Both the position numbers and the translations under genes were made by a program. DNA of 34,719 nucleotides from Nodosilinea sp. WJT8-NPBG4 (GTDB lineage Bacteria > Cyanobacteriota > Cyanobacteriia > Phormidesmidales > Phormidesmidaceae): the NCBI GenBank assembly GCA_019359285.1, contig JAHHHQ010000008.1, positions 1-34,719 of the forward strand, read 5' to 3'. Position 1 is the stretch's first letter, and each line of letters begins with the position of its first letter. The notes under the pieces are model-generated. The model made no database searches and was not told the DNA's origin. It was given only the letters and a program-made list of their open reading frames with translations. Shown in pieces: positions 15,393 through 23,517 of this stretch.

Positions 15393-16464
15393 CTAGCCTT
15401 TGTAGCGATCGCGCATCGCCTTGTGAATCGTCTTCCACCGCCGTTTGTTATTGAGAGCAGCGCGGGCATCGTGCCGTTGGTCGAGCCACTGCTGCTCGCG
15501 CTGGAGTTTGTGGTAGCTGTGCAGGCGATCGCCACTCAGATCGCCTGCTGCAATGCCGGCCTCCACCGCGCAGCCCGGCTCCCCCTGGTGCTGACAGTCC
15601 CTAAACCGACAGTCTTCAGCTAGGGCCTCGATATCGGCAAAGGTAGCCTCCAGCCCCTCGCTAGTGGTCCAGAGCTGTAGCTCGCGCATGCCCGGCGTGT
15701 CAATCAGCAGCGCCCCCTATGGTAGAGGCAGCAGGTGTCGCCCGGTGGTTGTGTGTCGTCCGCGACTGTCATCCTCGCGCACGGTCTGGGTGGTCTGCCG
15801 CTGACTGCCCAAAAAGTGGTTGGTCAGCGTGGACTTACCCACCCCCGATGAGCCGATTAGCGCCACGGTTTGCCCCGCCCCCAGGTAAGGGACGAGCTGT
15901 TCTAACCCAGCTCCCGTAGCGGCACTAACGGCGTGAATCGGTACGCCAATGGCAACGGATGCGGCCTGGTCGAGGCAATCCGCCAGATTGTCGCAGGTAT
16001 CCGCCTTATTTAGCACCACAACGGGCACTGCCCTGCTCTCCCAGGCGGCCACCAGGTAGCGCTCTAGGCGGCGCAGGTTGAAGTCACCGTCGAGACCAGT
16101 CACCAAAAATACAGTGTCGACATTAGCGGCCACCACCTGTCCCTCGGTTTTGCCGCCTGCCGCCTTGCGCACAAACTCGCTCTGGCGCGGTAGCACCGCA
16201 TGAATGACGACGTGGGTGCCCTCATCCTGCCGCTGCATAACGACCCAATCGCCCACTGCTGGGAAGGATTGGCTGTCTGCTGTCTGCTGTCTGGTGACGA
16301 AACTGCCCAGCGATTTCTGCTGACAGTTCTCCTGTTGGGGTTAAGAGCCGGTAGGCACCGCGATGCTCCAGTGCCACTCGGCCCGCTTCAAAACCAGCCT
16401 CTGCCCAAGGGGCAAACGCTCGATCGCAGGTGGTGCTCCACCCGCCTAATTCAGTTAAGTTCAA
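15393..16464 (-). pseudogene. rsgA: Ribosome small subunit-dependent GTPase RsgA, broken
   Basis: RsgA is a circularly permuted GTPase that helps late 30S assembly. Its parts appear in order: an OB-fold N terminus, G4 (LNKAD), G1 (GSSGVGKST), G3 (DTPGM) and a C-terminal zinc site ([14 protein letters not shown]). A TTG start at 16464 has a GAGG about 9 bases upstream. Two lesions break it. At 16273-16293 three copies of the 7-base unit ctgtctg put the N-terminal part out of frame; two copies would read FRHQTADSQSFPAVGDWVVM. At 15717-15719 an in-frame TAG replaces the Gly expected in [13 protein letters not shown]. Downstream of each lesion the frame is otherwise well preserved, so the breaks are recent or are sequence errors. 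Confidence 0.88.
16273..16293. repeat. Heptanucleotide repeat inside rsgA
   Basis: Three exact tandem copies of ctgtctg occur in the N-terminal coding region of rsgA. Because 7 is not a multiple of 3, gain or loss of one copy changes the frame. Removing one copy joins the N-terminal part of rsgA to the GTPase part. Confidence 0.9.
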
Positions 16465-16798
16465 GGGTTTTTCCTCAAATGAAGCCTACGTGGGGCAAGG
16501 CTTCACGCGGTCGACCCAAATCAGGTGCCGCCTAGCCTTGCCGGGAAAAATGTTGGTTGCCGCACAATACCGACTCGGCCATAGGTCACCTCCTTGACAA
16601 TCACTTAGGGGCCTTGCCCACAACTAGGGCTGCCCATCTTCAAGCCTACAGCTCCGATCGCCGCGATCGCGGCAACTCGGTCGACCTTGCAGCAAATCTA
16701 CAAATATTGGAGAGCTCGCTAAGACTCTGGCTCATTCAGGGAACACTAGCGCCCAGAGAACTTTCTATAGCAAACTAGTGACTGTGTAAGGGATAGTG
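16465..16798. other. Intergenic region between rsgA and a membrane protein gene
   Basis: About 330 bases lie between the divergent rsgA and the gene at 16799. A 73-codon plus-strand frame at 16557-16778 has no family resemblance or ribosome-binding site and is probably chance. HIP1 sites cluster at about 16655-16670. No promoter stands out. Confidence 0.4.
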
Positions 16799-17242
16799 AT
16801 GATCAATGTTACTGCGGCTATCTTGTTAGCGCTTGGCATAACACTAGATTCTCTAGGAGAAAACTATACGCTTTTGGCAGCAATCGGTATTTTGTTCGCC
16901 ATGGCGTTCTTCTTATTGATGTATCTGCAATATCCGGTCTTATTTACCGGCGCGGCGCGATATCCCTTAGCCAGAAAGTATTTTCCGCTGGTCCGCTGGG
17001 CCATCTTTGGCATCTACTCTGCTGACCTATCTACCACGCTCATGCGCTACTACGATGGTCCTGCCTTGAGCGTTTCTGTCCACGCCTACAGCATTTGGGC
17101 TGGGGTTTACCTGGTGGCCTATAGCCTAGCCATCTTGACTGGGCCACCCAAGCAGCGGCGACGCAAAAAGATTTTTCGCCACTCCCAATGGCGGCAGTGG
17201 GAAGGGCAACTGGTTCCCATTCCGATCTCATCGCGGCAGTAG
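16799..17242 (+). CDS. Small multi-pass membrane protein of unknown function
   Basis: The 147-residue protein has four predicted membrane segments, roughly at residues 5-18, 25-45, 64-80 and 95-113. A basic cytoplasmic tail follows (PPKQRRRKKIFRHSQWRQW). I do not recognise the family. The ATG at 16799 follows AAGGGA by 5 bases and is preferred to the GTG immediately before it. The gene ends about 140 bases ahead of a 21-bp repeat array. The arginine-rich tail fixes the C terminus on the cytoplasmic side by the positive-inside rule. Confidence 0.75.
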   Translation: MINVTAAILLALGITLDSLGENYTLLAAIGILFAMAFFLLMYLQYPVLFTGAARYPLARKYFPLVRWAIFGIYSADLSTTLMRYYDGPALSVSVHAYSIWAGVYLVAYSLAILTGPPKQRRRKKIFRHSQWRQWEGQLVPIPISSRQ

Positions 17243-17378
17243 GCCAACATTTAGGAATGTGTGGAGCTTACGTATTGCCTAGGACGCTTGATCTCCAGAC
17301 TAAAGGATTTCCTGAGTAGGTTGAGAGCCAGCACAACTCGGTTCTGAGTCTGGCGGAGGTGGTTTAACACCTGCTCAG

Positions 17379-17520
17379 CTAAGCTCAAAGACTATTCGTC
17401 TAAGCTCAGAGACTACTCGACTAAGCTCTAAAGATTCTCTGGCTAATCCCGAAGATTGTTTGACCAAGCTCAAAGACTACTCAACTAGGCTCAGAGATTA
17501 CTCGGCTGGGCTCCAAGGCC
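17379..17520. repeat. Imperfect 21-bp tandem repeat array 1
   Basis: Six full copies and one partial copy of a 21-base unit related to ctaagctcagagactactcg (plus one base) occupy this intergenic stretch. Copy 3 has 22 bases. One plus-strand frame gives the heptapeptide [ST]KL[KR]DYS repeated, but it is shifted at copy 3. There are no unique spacers, so it is not a CRISPR. The rest of the gap 17243-17652 holds nothing recognisable. Confidence 0.85.
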
Positions 17521-17652
17521 AAAAGAATACCTGATTCAGCTTAGAGGGAACTGATGTCTGCTTCTGAAGGCAAGCACCACTCTCCATGGATTGCGGAATA
17601 GCTGACTTAGAAAGTGAAGCTATCCCTCAGATGTCCCCCAAACTCTGAATTT

Positions 17653-18123
17653 ATGTCTGAATCTACTCCTCGGCAACCCGACCCTGAGGGAGACGATTTT
17701 GCCCAATACTTTCCCCATCAAAAACCCATTGAATATGGGGTTAATGTTCCGGCTCAATCTGGTTCCTCGTTTCCAGACCCCAAGCTTCCTAACGCTATGG
17801 ACCCCATGGGCACCATTGAAGCCAGGGGCGAAATCTGTCGAAACCTGAAAACCTCCTACGCTCCCTGGTGGACGGTGATCACCAGTTGGCTCGTGTTGGG
17901 GCTACCCGGCTTTTTTCTGGGCGGCCTCGCGATCGCCTTTGGGCTTCAGCAACTCCACATTCTGCTAGAAGCCTTTACCTATTCTCAAGGCTGGCCGACT
18001 TTTTGGAGCAGTACTTTCATGCTGCTGTTGTCCCTACTTCTATTCAGCTTGGGAAGTTTGCTTCTGCTGATTCCCATTCGCAGCACTCTGATCAAACTTG
18101 ACCGTCAGCAAGCTAAACGGTAG
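17653..18123 (+). CDS. Hypothetical protein with two membrane segments
   Basis: The protein (156 residues from the ATG at 17653) has a Pro/Asp-rich soluble N terminus of about 75 residues. Two hydrophobic helices follow: WWTVITSWLVLGLPGFFLGG and SSTFMLLLSLLLFSLGSLLL with the next few residues. A short basic tail (KLDRQQAKR) ends it. The hairpin topology puts both ends on the same side, probably the cytoplasm. The frame is open to a GTG at 17614, but the 13 added residues are not convincing. I do not recognise a family and the neighbours give no hint. Confidence 0.7.
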   Translation: MSESTPRQPDPEGDDFAQYFPHQKPIEYGVNVPAQSGSSFPDPKLPNAMDPMGTIEARGEICRNLKTSYAPWWTVITSWLVLGLPGFFLGGLAIAFGLQQLHILLEAFTYSQGWPTFWSSTFMLLLSLLLFSLGSLLLLIPIRSTLIKLDRQQAKR

Positions 18124-18259
18124 AAACACTAACCTCATCGATGTGCTCCATTTCAAAAGCAAACGAAAGTTGCTTTTTGGGGAAACAAGCGATGTTCACA
18201 ACAGTTACCAGCACATTGAGTTACCAGTAGGAGATGTGTTCGGCACTGCTCTCTACACC

Positions 18260-18510
18260 CTAGGGCAACCAGAAGCTCGGCAACCCCTGCAACCCCTGCC
18301 GCACCAATCGATTGACCGATCGCAGCGCCTGAATATGCGGCCATCGGGAATCACAGGCAAAATCTTAGTGGGCTGCCCCTGCTCCAAGGTCGCAATCATC
18401 TGGTTCGCCGCCTCTAGCCCCGTCACATAGGCCTTCTCCTGCGGCCAACGGTCGTGATGGGTGACGATTCAATCATCCGTTATGAGCAGGTTGTTGATGG
18501 GTGTTTTGGA
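18260..18510 (-). pseudogene. Decayed partial copy of the adjacent FAD oxidoreductase gene
   Basis: This segment is a diverged duplicate of the last 80 or so codons of the gene at 19190-20692. Shared blocks include QEKAYVTGLEAAN, ILPVIPD, HIQALRSVNR and VRQGLQGLP. The copy has lost its 5' part. It carries a TGA where the intact gene has the Trp of GDWIVT, and a 1-base deletion after ILPVIPD. Its stop is at 18260-18262. The copy and the intact gene have the same orientation, about 0.9 kb apart, so recombination between them could delete the sequence in between. Confidence 0.88.
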
Positions 18511-18639
18511 TAACCTCTAACCTCACTATCAGTAACTCTCCTGATCAAGTCGTATCGCGAGGTAATTTACTCTCGGCTGACAACCATGCTGTCTGTTAAC
18601 TCTCAACTGCACAAAACACCGTTCTAGTCTCATACCGTT

Positions 18640-18705
18640 CTCTAGGAGTAGTCGAAGGCGATGACAAACTTACCCTTTGAGAGAATCGTAACTACTCCTA
18701 TAGAG
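18640..18705. repeat. Inverted repeat in the intergenic region
   Basis: ctctaggagtagt (18640-18652) is matched by actactcctatagag (18691-18705), its reverse complement with two extra bases. The arms enclose 38 bases. It could be an RNA hairpin or a remnant of a small mobile element. Confidence 0.45.
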
Positions 18706-18774
18706 CCTGCAGAATGAAGTCTGCCCATGTCAAAAATTGAATGAACAAGTTGATGCAATGCTGAGAAAATACAT

Positions 18775-18939
18775 ATGGCCAGGTCAGTACGTTCCCGATG
18801 CAAATGCGGCCAGATTACTACAGTTCAGAACAATTTCTGCAAAGAATGCTGGAGCTTGCTGTGGTGGCAGGCGATCGATCTGTCTATGAAAGGACAGCTT
18901 CGAACCCCTGTTTCTTTAGGATTCGATAGCATAAGCTAG
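18775..18939 (+). CDS. Possible zinc-ribbon micro-protein
   Basis: A 54-codon frame encodes MARSVRSRCKCGQITTVQNN, then FCKECWSLLWWQ and a short polar tail. The Cys pattern C-x-C-G, 10 residues, C-x-x-C looks like a compact treble-clef or zinc-ribbon knuckle (Cys9, Cys11, Cys22 and Cys25). I do not recognise the family and no strong ribosome-binding site is seen. It sits in otherwise non-coding DNA between the decayed duplicate and its parent gene. The flanks at 18511-18774 and 18940-19189 hold nothing else I can name. Confidence 0.4.
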   Translation: MARSVRSRCKCGQITTVQNNFCKECWSLLWWQAIDLSMKGQLRTPVSLGFDSIS

Positions 18940-19189
18940 CACAACCATCTCAGGGTCAATGGTTTAGCCGCGTAATAGGTCGATTTGGATGGATTCGCTA
19001 TCTTGCGGTCAAAATAGTGGCAAACTTAGAAACCTTTCAGAAGTGACGCGATTCAGCGTGCATCTCAGCTTTGTAAACGTGCTGCATCATTTTCGTCTAA
19101 CTCGGTGCTAGGGGCGTCATTCAAAAGCTACTGTGACAATGGTATTTAGGCCTTTAGATGCTGTAAGGGTGGCCAATGCTCGCCAAGCG

Positions 19190-20692
19190 CTAGGGTAGCC
19201 AAAACTGGGGTAACCCCTGCAACCCCTGCCGCACGAAGCGATTGACCGATCGCAGCGCTTGAATGTGAGGCTCGTCAGGGATCACCGGCAAAATCTTAGC
19301 GGGTTGGCCCTGGCCCAAGGTCGCAATCACGCGGTTCGCCGCCTCTAGCCCGGTGACGTAGGCCTTCTCCTGCGACCACGACCCGTGGCGGGTAACAATC
19401 CAATCGCCAGCCATAAACAGGTTGTCGAAGCTGGTTGTGGTAGGCAACAGGTAGCGGTAGCTGCCAGGGGCAAAGTGCGTCACCCCCTGGGGAATGCGCA
19501 CGACGCTGTGATCGATAATTTTGGCCTCGCCAAAGGCGGGAATGCACCCGACCAAATCCTGCTGCACCTGCTTGAGCACCTGGTCGTCGTCCAGCGCTAG
19601 GAGCTGGTTGGCGTGGTAGTAGTCGGCCTCGACCACCGTGCCCGGTTCGTCGCGATACTCGTCGTGGATGGCGTTGAGGTCAAAGAACGTCCACCCGGTG
19701 GTGGGGTGAAAGCCAAAGCAGGCGTTGGAGGGTAGGGGAATATCGACTTTGCGATCGAGCCACAGCCGCGCCGCCAGCACGTCGATCGCCCCTAGATTGC
19801 GAATATTGCTGAACTCAGGGCGCGCTCTCAACCCCACCGACTGCTCCACAATTTTCTTCAGCCCACTGATGCCGACGGCAAACACCACGGCATCGGCCTC
19901 AAACACCTCGTCGCCGCAGACCACCGCCGTCACCCGGTTGTTCTCCACCGTCACATCCGACACCCGGTGGTTGGCCAAAATTTTGCCCCCAGCCCGCTCG
20001 ATCGCCTCCGTCCAGGGCCGAAAGATCTGCGCTCCCACCGTGCCCCGACACCAGCGCACGTCAAAGTCGGGCTGATGGGCGAGGATGAAGTAGTAGAGCA
20101 TCCCCAGCGCCGCCGCCGCCGAGCACTGCTCTCCAGGGGCAAATAGCCCCACCAGCAGCATTGGCTCAAACGACTCGTGGTAGAGCCGGGCCGATACGCC
20201 GTACTGGCGAAACAGTTCGCGGGCGGTGATGCGATCGTACTTTTGCCAAGCCTCATCAGAGTTGTCGAAGTCGATTAGCGCTTGCAGCAGGGGTAGGGCC
20301 GAGAGGCGATCGATCAGCGGCAGGCGCTTGAAATCGGTATAGAGAAACGTGCCCAGCGGTGTCGGCAGGTAGGGCTGCTCCTGAAATAGGGGCGACTCAA
20401 CCTCTAGCCTATGGGGCGAATACTGGGCCGATCGCGTCCACTCGGTAAAGGGCTGAATGCCGAGATGGTCGGTGAGGGCAAAAATGTTGCGATACGGGTA
20501 CCAAAATCCATGAATGCCCGCCTCGACGGCGCGACCCTGGGGCGTTTGCCAGCCAGCGACTAGGCCACCAGGGTAGGCCCCGGCTTCTAGGAGCGTAACG
20601 GCGTAGCCCTGCCGCGCCAGATGATAGGCAGATCCCAATCCGGCCCAGCCTGCCCCGACTATCACCACCCGCTTTTGTGCTGTGTTTTCCAT
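19190..20692 (-). CDS. FAD-dependent oxidoreductase, carotenoid desaturase-like
   Basis: This flavoprotein belongs to the amine oxidase / phytoene desaturase-like superfamily. The FAD-binding Rossmann motif is VIVGAGWAGLGSAYHLARQG (from residue 10), followed by the acidic LLEA strand end and the GG of YPGGLVAGW. The C-terminal FAD contact is NLFMAGDWIVTRHGSWSQEK. Length (500 residues) fits zeta-carotene desaturase-like and hydroxysqualene dehydroxylase-like enzymes. The exact substrate cannot be assigned, though isoprenoid chemistry is likely. The start is clear because the Rossmann motif begins within 10 residues. A decayed partial copy lies downstream. Confidence 0.9.
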   Translation of the reverse strand: MENTAQKRVVIVGAGWAGLGSAYHLARQGYAVTLLEAGAYPGGLVAGWQTPQGRAVEAGIHGFWYPYRNIFALTDHLGIQPFTEWTRSAQYSPHRLEVESPLFQEQPYLPTPLGTFLYTDFKRLPLIDRLSALPLLQALIDFDNSDEAWQKYDRITARELFRQYGVSARLYHESFEPMLLVGLFAPGEQCSAAAALGMLYYFILAHQPDFDVRWCRGTVGAQIFRPWTEAIERAGGKILANHRVSDVTVENNRVTAVVCGDEVFEADAVVFAVGISGLKKIVEQSVGLRARPEFSNIRNLGAIDVLAARLWLDRKVDIPLPSNACFGFHPTTGWTFFDLNAIHDEYRDEPGTVVEADYYHANQLLALDDDQVLKQVQQDLVGCIPAFGEAKIIDHSVVRIPQGVTHFAPGSYRYLLPTTTSFDNLFMAGDWIVTRHGSWSQEKAYVTGLEAANRVIATLGQGQPAKILPVIPDEPHIQALRSVNRFVRQGLQGLPQFWLP

Positions 20693-20863
20693 TGTTCTTG
20701 CCCCCGTTGCCCATAGACCTCCTTTACTCTATCGGTAGCGATGGCCTGTAGGGGTTAGGATCAGGGGATAGGTATTGCGATCCTCGGCTTCCCTCACCCC
20801 CAACCCCTCTCCCCGTGGGAGCAGGGAGCAGAGCCATCTTCATAAACCACTCTTTTTAGGCAG

Positions 20864-21601
20864 ATGACTAGTAAAAAAATTGTGAAAAGCGGCGTCAACC
20901 GGGTGATGGGGGTCAACGAGGCCACCCGCGACACCACCATCCAGACCAATTTGGCCAATCCTAGTTGGGATAAGAAAGCCACTCTGACCTATCTAGGAGC
21001 GACGATCGCCCAGGTGGTCGCGATGACCGGGCTGCTGTGGGCGATGGATGTTGCCCTGGGGCGCTTTGACACCACAGCGTTGCCTCCTTGGGGCACAGGG
21101 GCGATCGCCTGTGCGTTTTTTGCCGTTGTGACGCTGCGATCGCGCTTCTTCTCTCTTCTCGACAACACTCGCAATAGTGGGCGCTACCAGTCGCTCCAGC
21201 GTCCTGGATGGGCACCGCCGCCCCTCGCCTTCCCCATCGTGTGGATGAGCATTGCTGTGCTGCGGGTGGTCTCGGCCTATTTGGTGTGGTCGGCGATGGG
21301 GCAAACCTTCCTGTGCTTGCCTCTCATTCTCTATGTGGTGCATCTCAGCCTGGGCGACACCTGGAACACGATTTTCACGGTAGAAGGCCGCCTAGGGGCC
21401 GCTGTGCCGATGGTGATTGTGGGGCCGTTGCTCTCTGTGGCGGTGGTCACGATCAGCTATTTTCAAGTAGTGCCGCTGGCGGGGTGGGTGATTTTGCCGT
21501 CGCTGGTGTGGCTGGCGATCGCCACCGCCCTCTGCATCAGCCTGTGGCAATTGAATGGCCAGGAACCCCTTTATCCAGTCGTATCCAAAGCCGAGTCGTA
21601 G
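20864..21601 (+). CDS. TspO/MBR-like membrane protein with N-terminal extension
   Basis: The C-terminal region resembles the tryptophan-rich sensory protein TspO/MBR, which binds porphyrins and related ligands in membranes. RPGWAPPPLAFPIVWMSIAV corresponds to the family's conserved Pro/Trp segment after the first helix, and LSLGDTWNTIFTVEG to the fourth. About 105 residues precede that motif, against about 30 in ordinary TspO, and include one extra membrane segment (about residues 43-65). Total length is 245 residues, with six predicted helices. The ATG at 20864 has an AGG 6 bases upstream. Assignment rests on pattern only. Confidence 0.75.
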   Translation: MTSKKIVKSGVNRVMGVNEATRDTTIQTNLANPSWDKKATLTYLGATIAQVVAMTGLLWAMDVALGRFDTTALPPWGTGAIACAFFAVVTLRSRFFSLLDNTRNSGRYQSLQRPGWAPPPLAFPIVWMSIAVLRVVSAYLVWSAMGQTFLCLPLILYVVHLSLGDTWNTIFTVEGRLGAAVPMVIVGPLLSVAVVTISYFQVVPLAGWVILPSLVWLAIATALCISLWQLNGQEPLYPVVSKAES

Positions 21602-21656
21602 GGTACATCGCTTGCGGATGCACCATGGAGGTATTGATGTTTGATAGTCTGTTGCC

Positions 21657-23132
21657 CTACTCCTTGTTCTCTAGATAAACCCTGGCCATCTCTAGAGGAA
21701 CGCCAATGGGCGCACACAGCACTTTGATTAACTCAATGCCGCCTACTTTTAGCGCCCGCCGCCATTTTGGATGCTTTTCAACCTCCTTGCCGAGTTGTTT
21801 CATCAACTGCTCTTTTCCGGCATCAGTTGTGGTGTTGTAGGTTTCTGCCAAGGTATTGAGGAGTTTCTGAATTTCTTGTGCAGCCTCGCCTAAATCCTGC
21901 TGTTCTGGAGCATAGATATGCTGGATAGATTGCACGCGGCTGCCTGATTGGGCTGTATCAACAAACTGACCAAAGTTGGAACCGCGCATATCGTACTTTG
22001 AGCCTTGGTTCTGAGCCACGATGCCAATTACTCCTATAAGTTCTGTATTTCTCTGGCGTCCTGCTGCAATAGTGCGCTGTGCGTCTTCCAGATGTGCCCC
22101 TTGCAATCGTAGCCTTTCCCCATACTGGGCTTCCAATGCGGCGAGTTGGTGGGCGTAGCGCTGCTTTACCTCTGTCTCAATGGCGGCTTTATCGGCCTCG
22201 GCCTCAACCTCTAACCGCACGATAAAGGCATTGCCCTTGCGCTCCATGCCTTGAATTGAGATGTCTTCATTGGGACGACTGTCTCGCAGATCTTGGAAAG
22301 CTTTGAAAAAGGCTTGCCAGTCGATGCCCTCGGTAAAGGTGATAGGAATAGTTTCTAAGGCACTGGCAATGACTTGAAATAATTGAGTGAATTCGCCTGG
22401 GGCAAAGGTGCTCTCAGGATCGACAGGGAGACGGCCTGCGAATTGAAACTTTTTATACTTATAAGTGTGAAAAATATAGTCGCATTTCACTTCCTCAAGT
22501 CTGGTTGATCTGCCAATTTGCCAGTCGGCTATACAAGCTCCGGTAAGTGTTGCCTTGGTGAAATCAGCATTGAGCACCTGAGCTCCATTAAGATTGGCGG
22601 ATCTGAGATTAACGGATCTGAGATTGCTGGATCTGAGATTGGCATCACTGAGGCTAGTGGAGGTGAGATTGGCGAAACTGAGATCGGCTTTGCTGAGATT
22701 AGCATCGCTAAGATTGGCTAATTTGAGGTCAGATCCAATGAGGTCAGCGAAGCTAAGGTCAGCTTCGCTAAGGTTTGCGGATCTCAAATATGCGGATCTA
22801 AGGTAGGCGGATCTGAGATCAGACCTGCTGAGGTCAGCGTTATTCAGATTAGCGGATTCGAAGTTAGTGTCGTTGAGACTGCTAGATTCAAGGTTGGCGA
22901 AGCTGAGAATGGCTTTGCTAAGAGTGGCGAAGCTAAGAATGGCGGATTCGAGGTTAGCCGATTCAAGGTTAGCCGATTCGAGATTGGCGAATTTGAGGTT
23001 GGCCTTGAACAGATTAGCTTTGCAGAGATCGGCGTTGCCGAGATCTATCTCGGTTTCGAGATTTTCGTTTCTCCATGCATTCCAGACCTCATAACCTTGC
23101 TTTAGCAAAGCGACCTGTTCTTCATTTGCCAT
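21657..23132 (-). CDS. Pentapeptide-repeat protein with helical C-terminal region
   Basis: The 491-residue protein has three parts. Residues 1-30 (LLKQGYEVWNAWRNENLE) form the short helical leader usual in cyanobacterial pentapeptide proteins. Residues 31-200 are A(D/N)LXX repeats that should form a right-handed quadrilateral beta-helix. After a linker, residues 290-370 form a coiled coil containing VEAEADKAAIETEVKQRYAH. The last 110 residues contain YDMRGSNFGQFVDTAQSGSR and IYAPEQQDLGEAAQEIQKLL and then a Lys-rich helix. That end recurs, to my knowledge, on other cyanobacterial multidomain proteins; its role is unknown. The gene's own DNA is strongly 15-base periodic. No signal peptide is present. 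Confidence 0.92.
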   Translation of the reverse strand: MANEEQVALLKQGYEVWNAWRNENLETEIDLGNADLCKANLFKANLKFANLESANLESANLESAILSFATLSKAILSFANLESSSLNDTNFESANLNNADLSRSDLRSAYLRSAYLRSANLSEADLSFADLIGSDLKLANLSDANLSKADLSFANLTSTSLSDANLRSSNLRSVNLRSANLNGAQVLNADFTKATLTGACIADWQIGRSTRLEEVKCDYIFHTYKYKKFQFAGRLPVDPESTFAPGEFTQLFQVIASALETIPITFTEGIDWQAFFKAFQDLRDSRPNEDISIQGMERKGNAFIVRLEVEAEADKAAIETEVKQRYAHQLAALEAQYGERLRLQGAHLEDAQRTIAAGRQRNTELIGVIGIVAQNQGSKYDMRGSNFGQFVDTAQSGSRVQSIQHIYAPEQQDLGEAAQEIQKLLNTLAETYNTTTDAGKEQLMKQLGKEVEKHPKWRRALKVGGIELIKVLCAPIGVPLEMARVYLENKE

Positions 23133-23274
23133 CGCTGTTGGGCCTGCATCGTCACCTCACCCTAGACTACGCGCGATCGCTCATCTGTTCCGTATCTTTT
23201 TTGTGGCCTGTAGCCAAAAGATTGAGGCCAATAACAGCCCCCCCCTTAGGCTTGCAGCAGGAAGTTCCGCGAGA

Positions 23275-23484
23275 CTCCAACCTAGCTTTGTGGGTGACTA
23301 ACCCAGCTTCCTTAGTGACGAACCTAACTCAATCAGTCACAAACCTAGCCTCATGAGTAGCGAACTCAGCTTCATCAATGACGAAGCCAGCTTCAGTAGT
23401 AGCGAACCCGGCTCCGTAGGTGACGAACCCAGCCTCGTGAATGGCGAACCCAGCTTCATGAGTTACGAACTCAGCTTCGTAAAT
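23275..23484. repeat. Imperfect 21-bp tandem repeat array 2
   Basis: Ten consecutive 21-base units follow a consensus close to gacgaacccagcttcatgag plus one base. There are no spacers. Read on the minus strand, one frame gives a heptapeptide resembling LMKLGSS, interrupted by stops. It occupies most of the gap between the pentapeptide gene and sodC. The remainder (23133-23274) shows only a C-run and no gene. Confidence 0.9.
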
Positions 23485-23517
23485 TTGCGAGACTGATACC
23501 CATCCCATGCACTGGCA

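Noticed and set aside
15269..15535. 88-codon minus-strand frame across the end of rsgA
   Set aside because: It is out of frame with rsgA over a clearly conserved zinc-binding region and has no other support.
16557..16778. 73-codon plus-strand frame between rsgA and the membrane protein gene
   Set aside because: No ribosome-binding site, no recognisable motif, and low-quality amino-acid composition.
22518..23094. Leu/Arg-rich plus-strand frames opposite the pentapeptide gene
   Set aside because: They mirror the 15-base periodicity of the pentapeptide repeats on the other strand.
23275..23484. Possible CRISPR array
   Set aside because: Units are directly adjacent at 21 bases with no unique spacers, and no cas gene is nearby. 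The same holds for 17379-17520.
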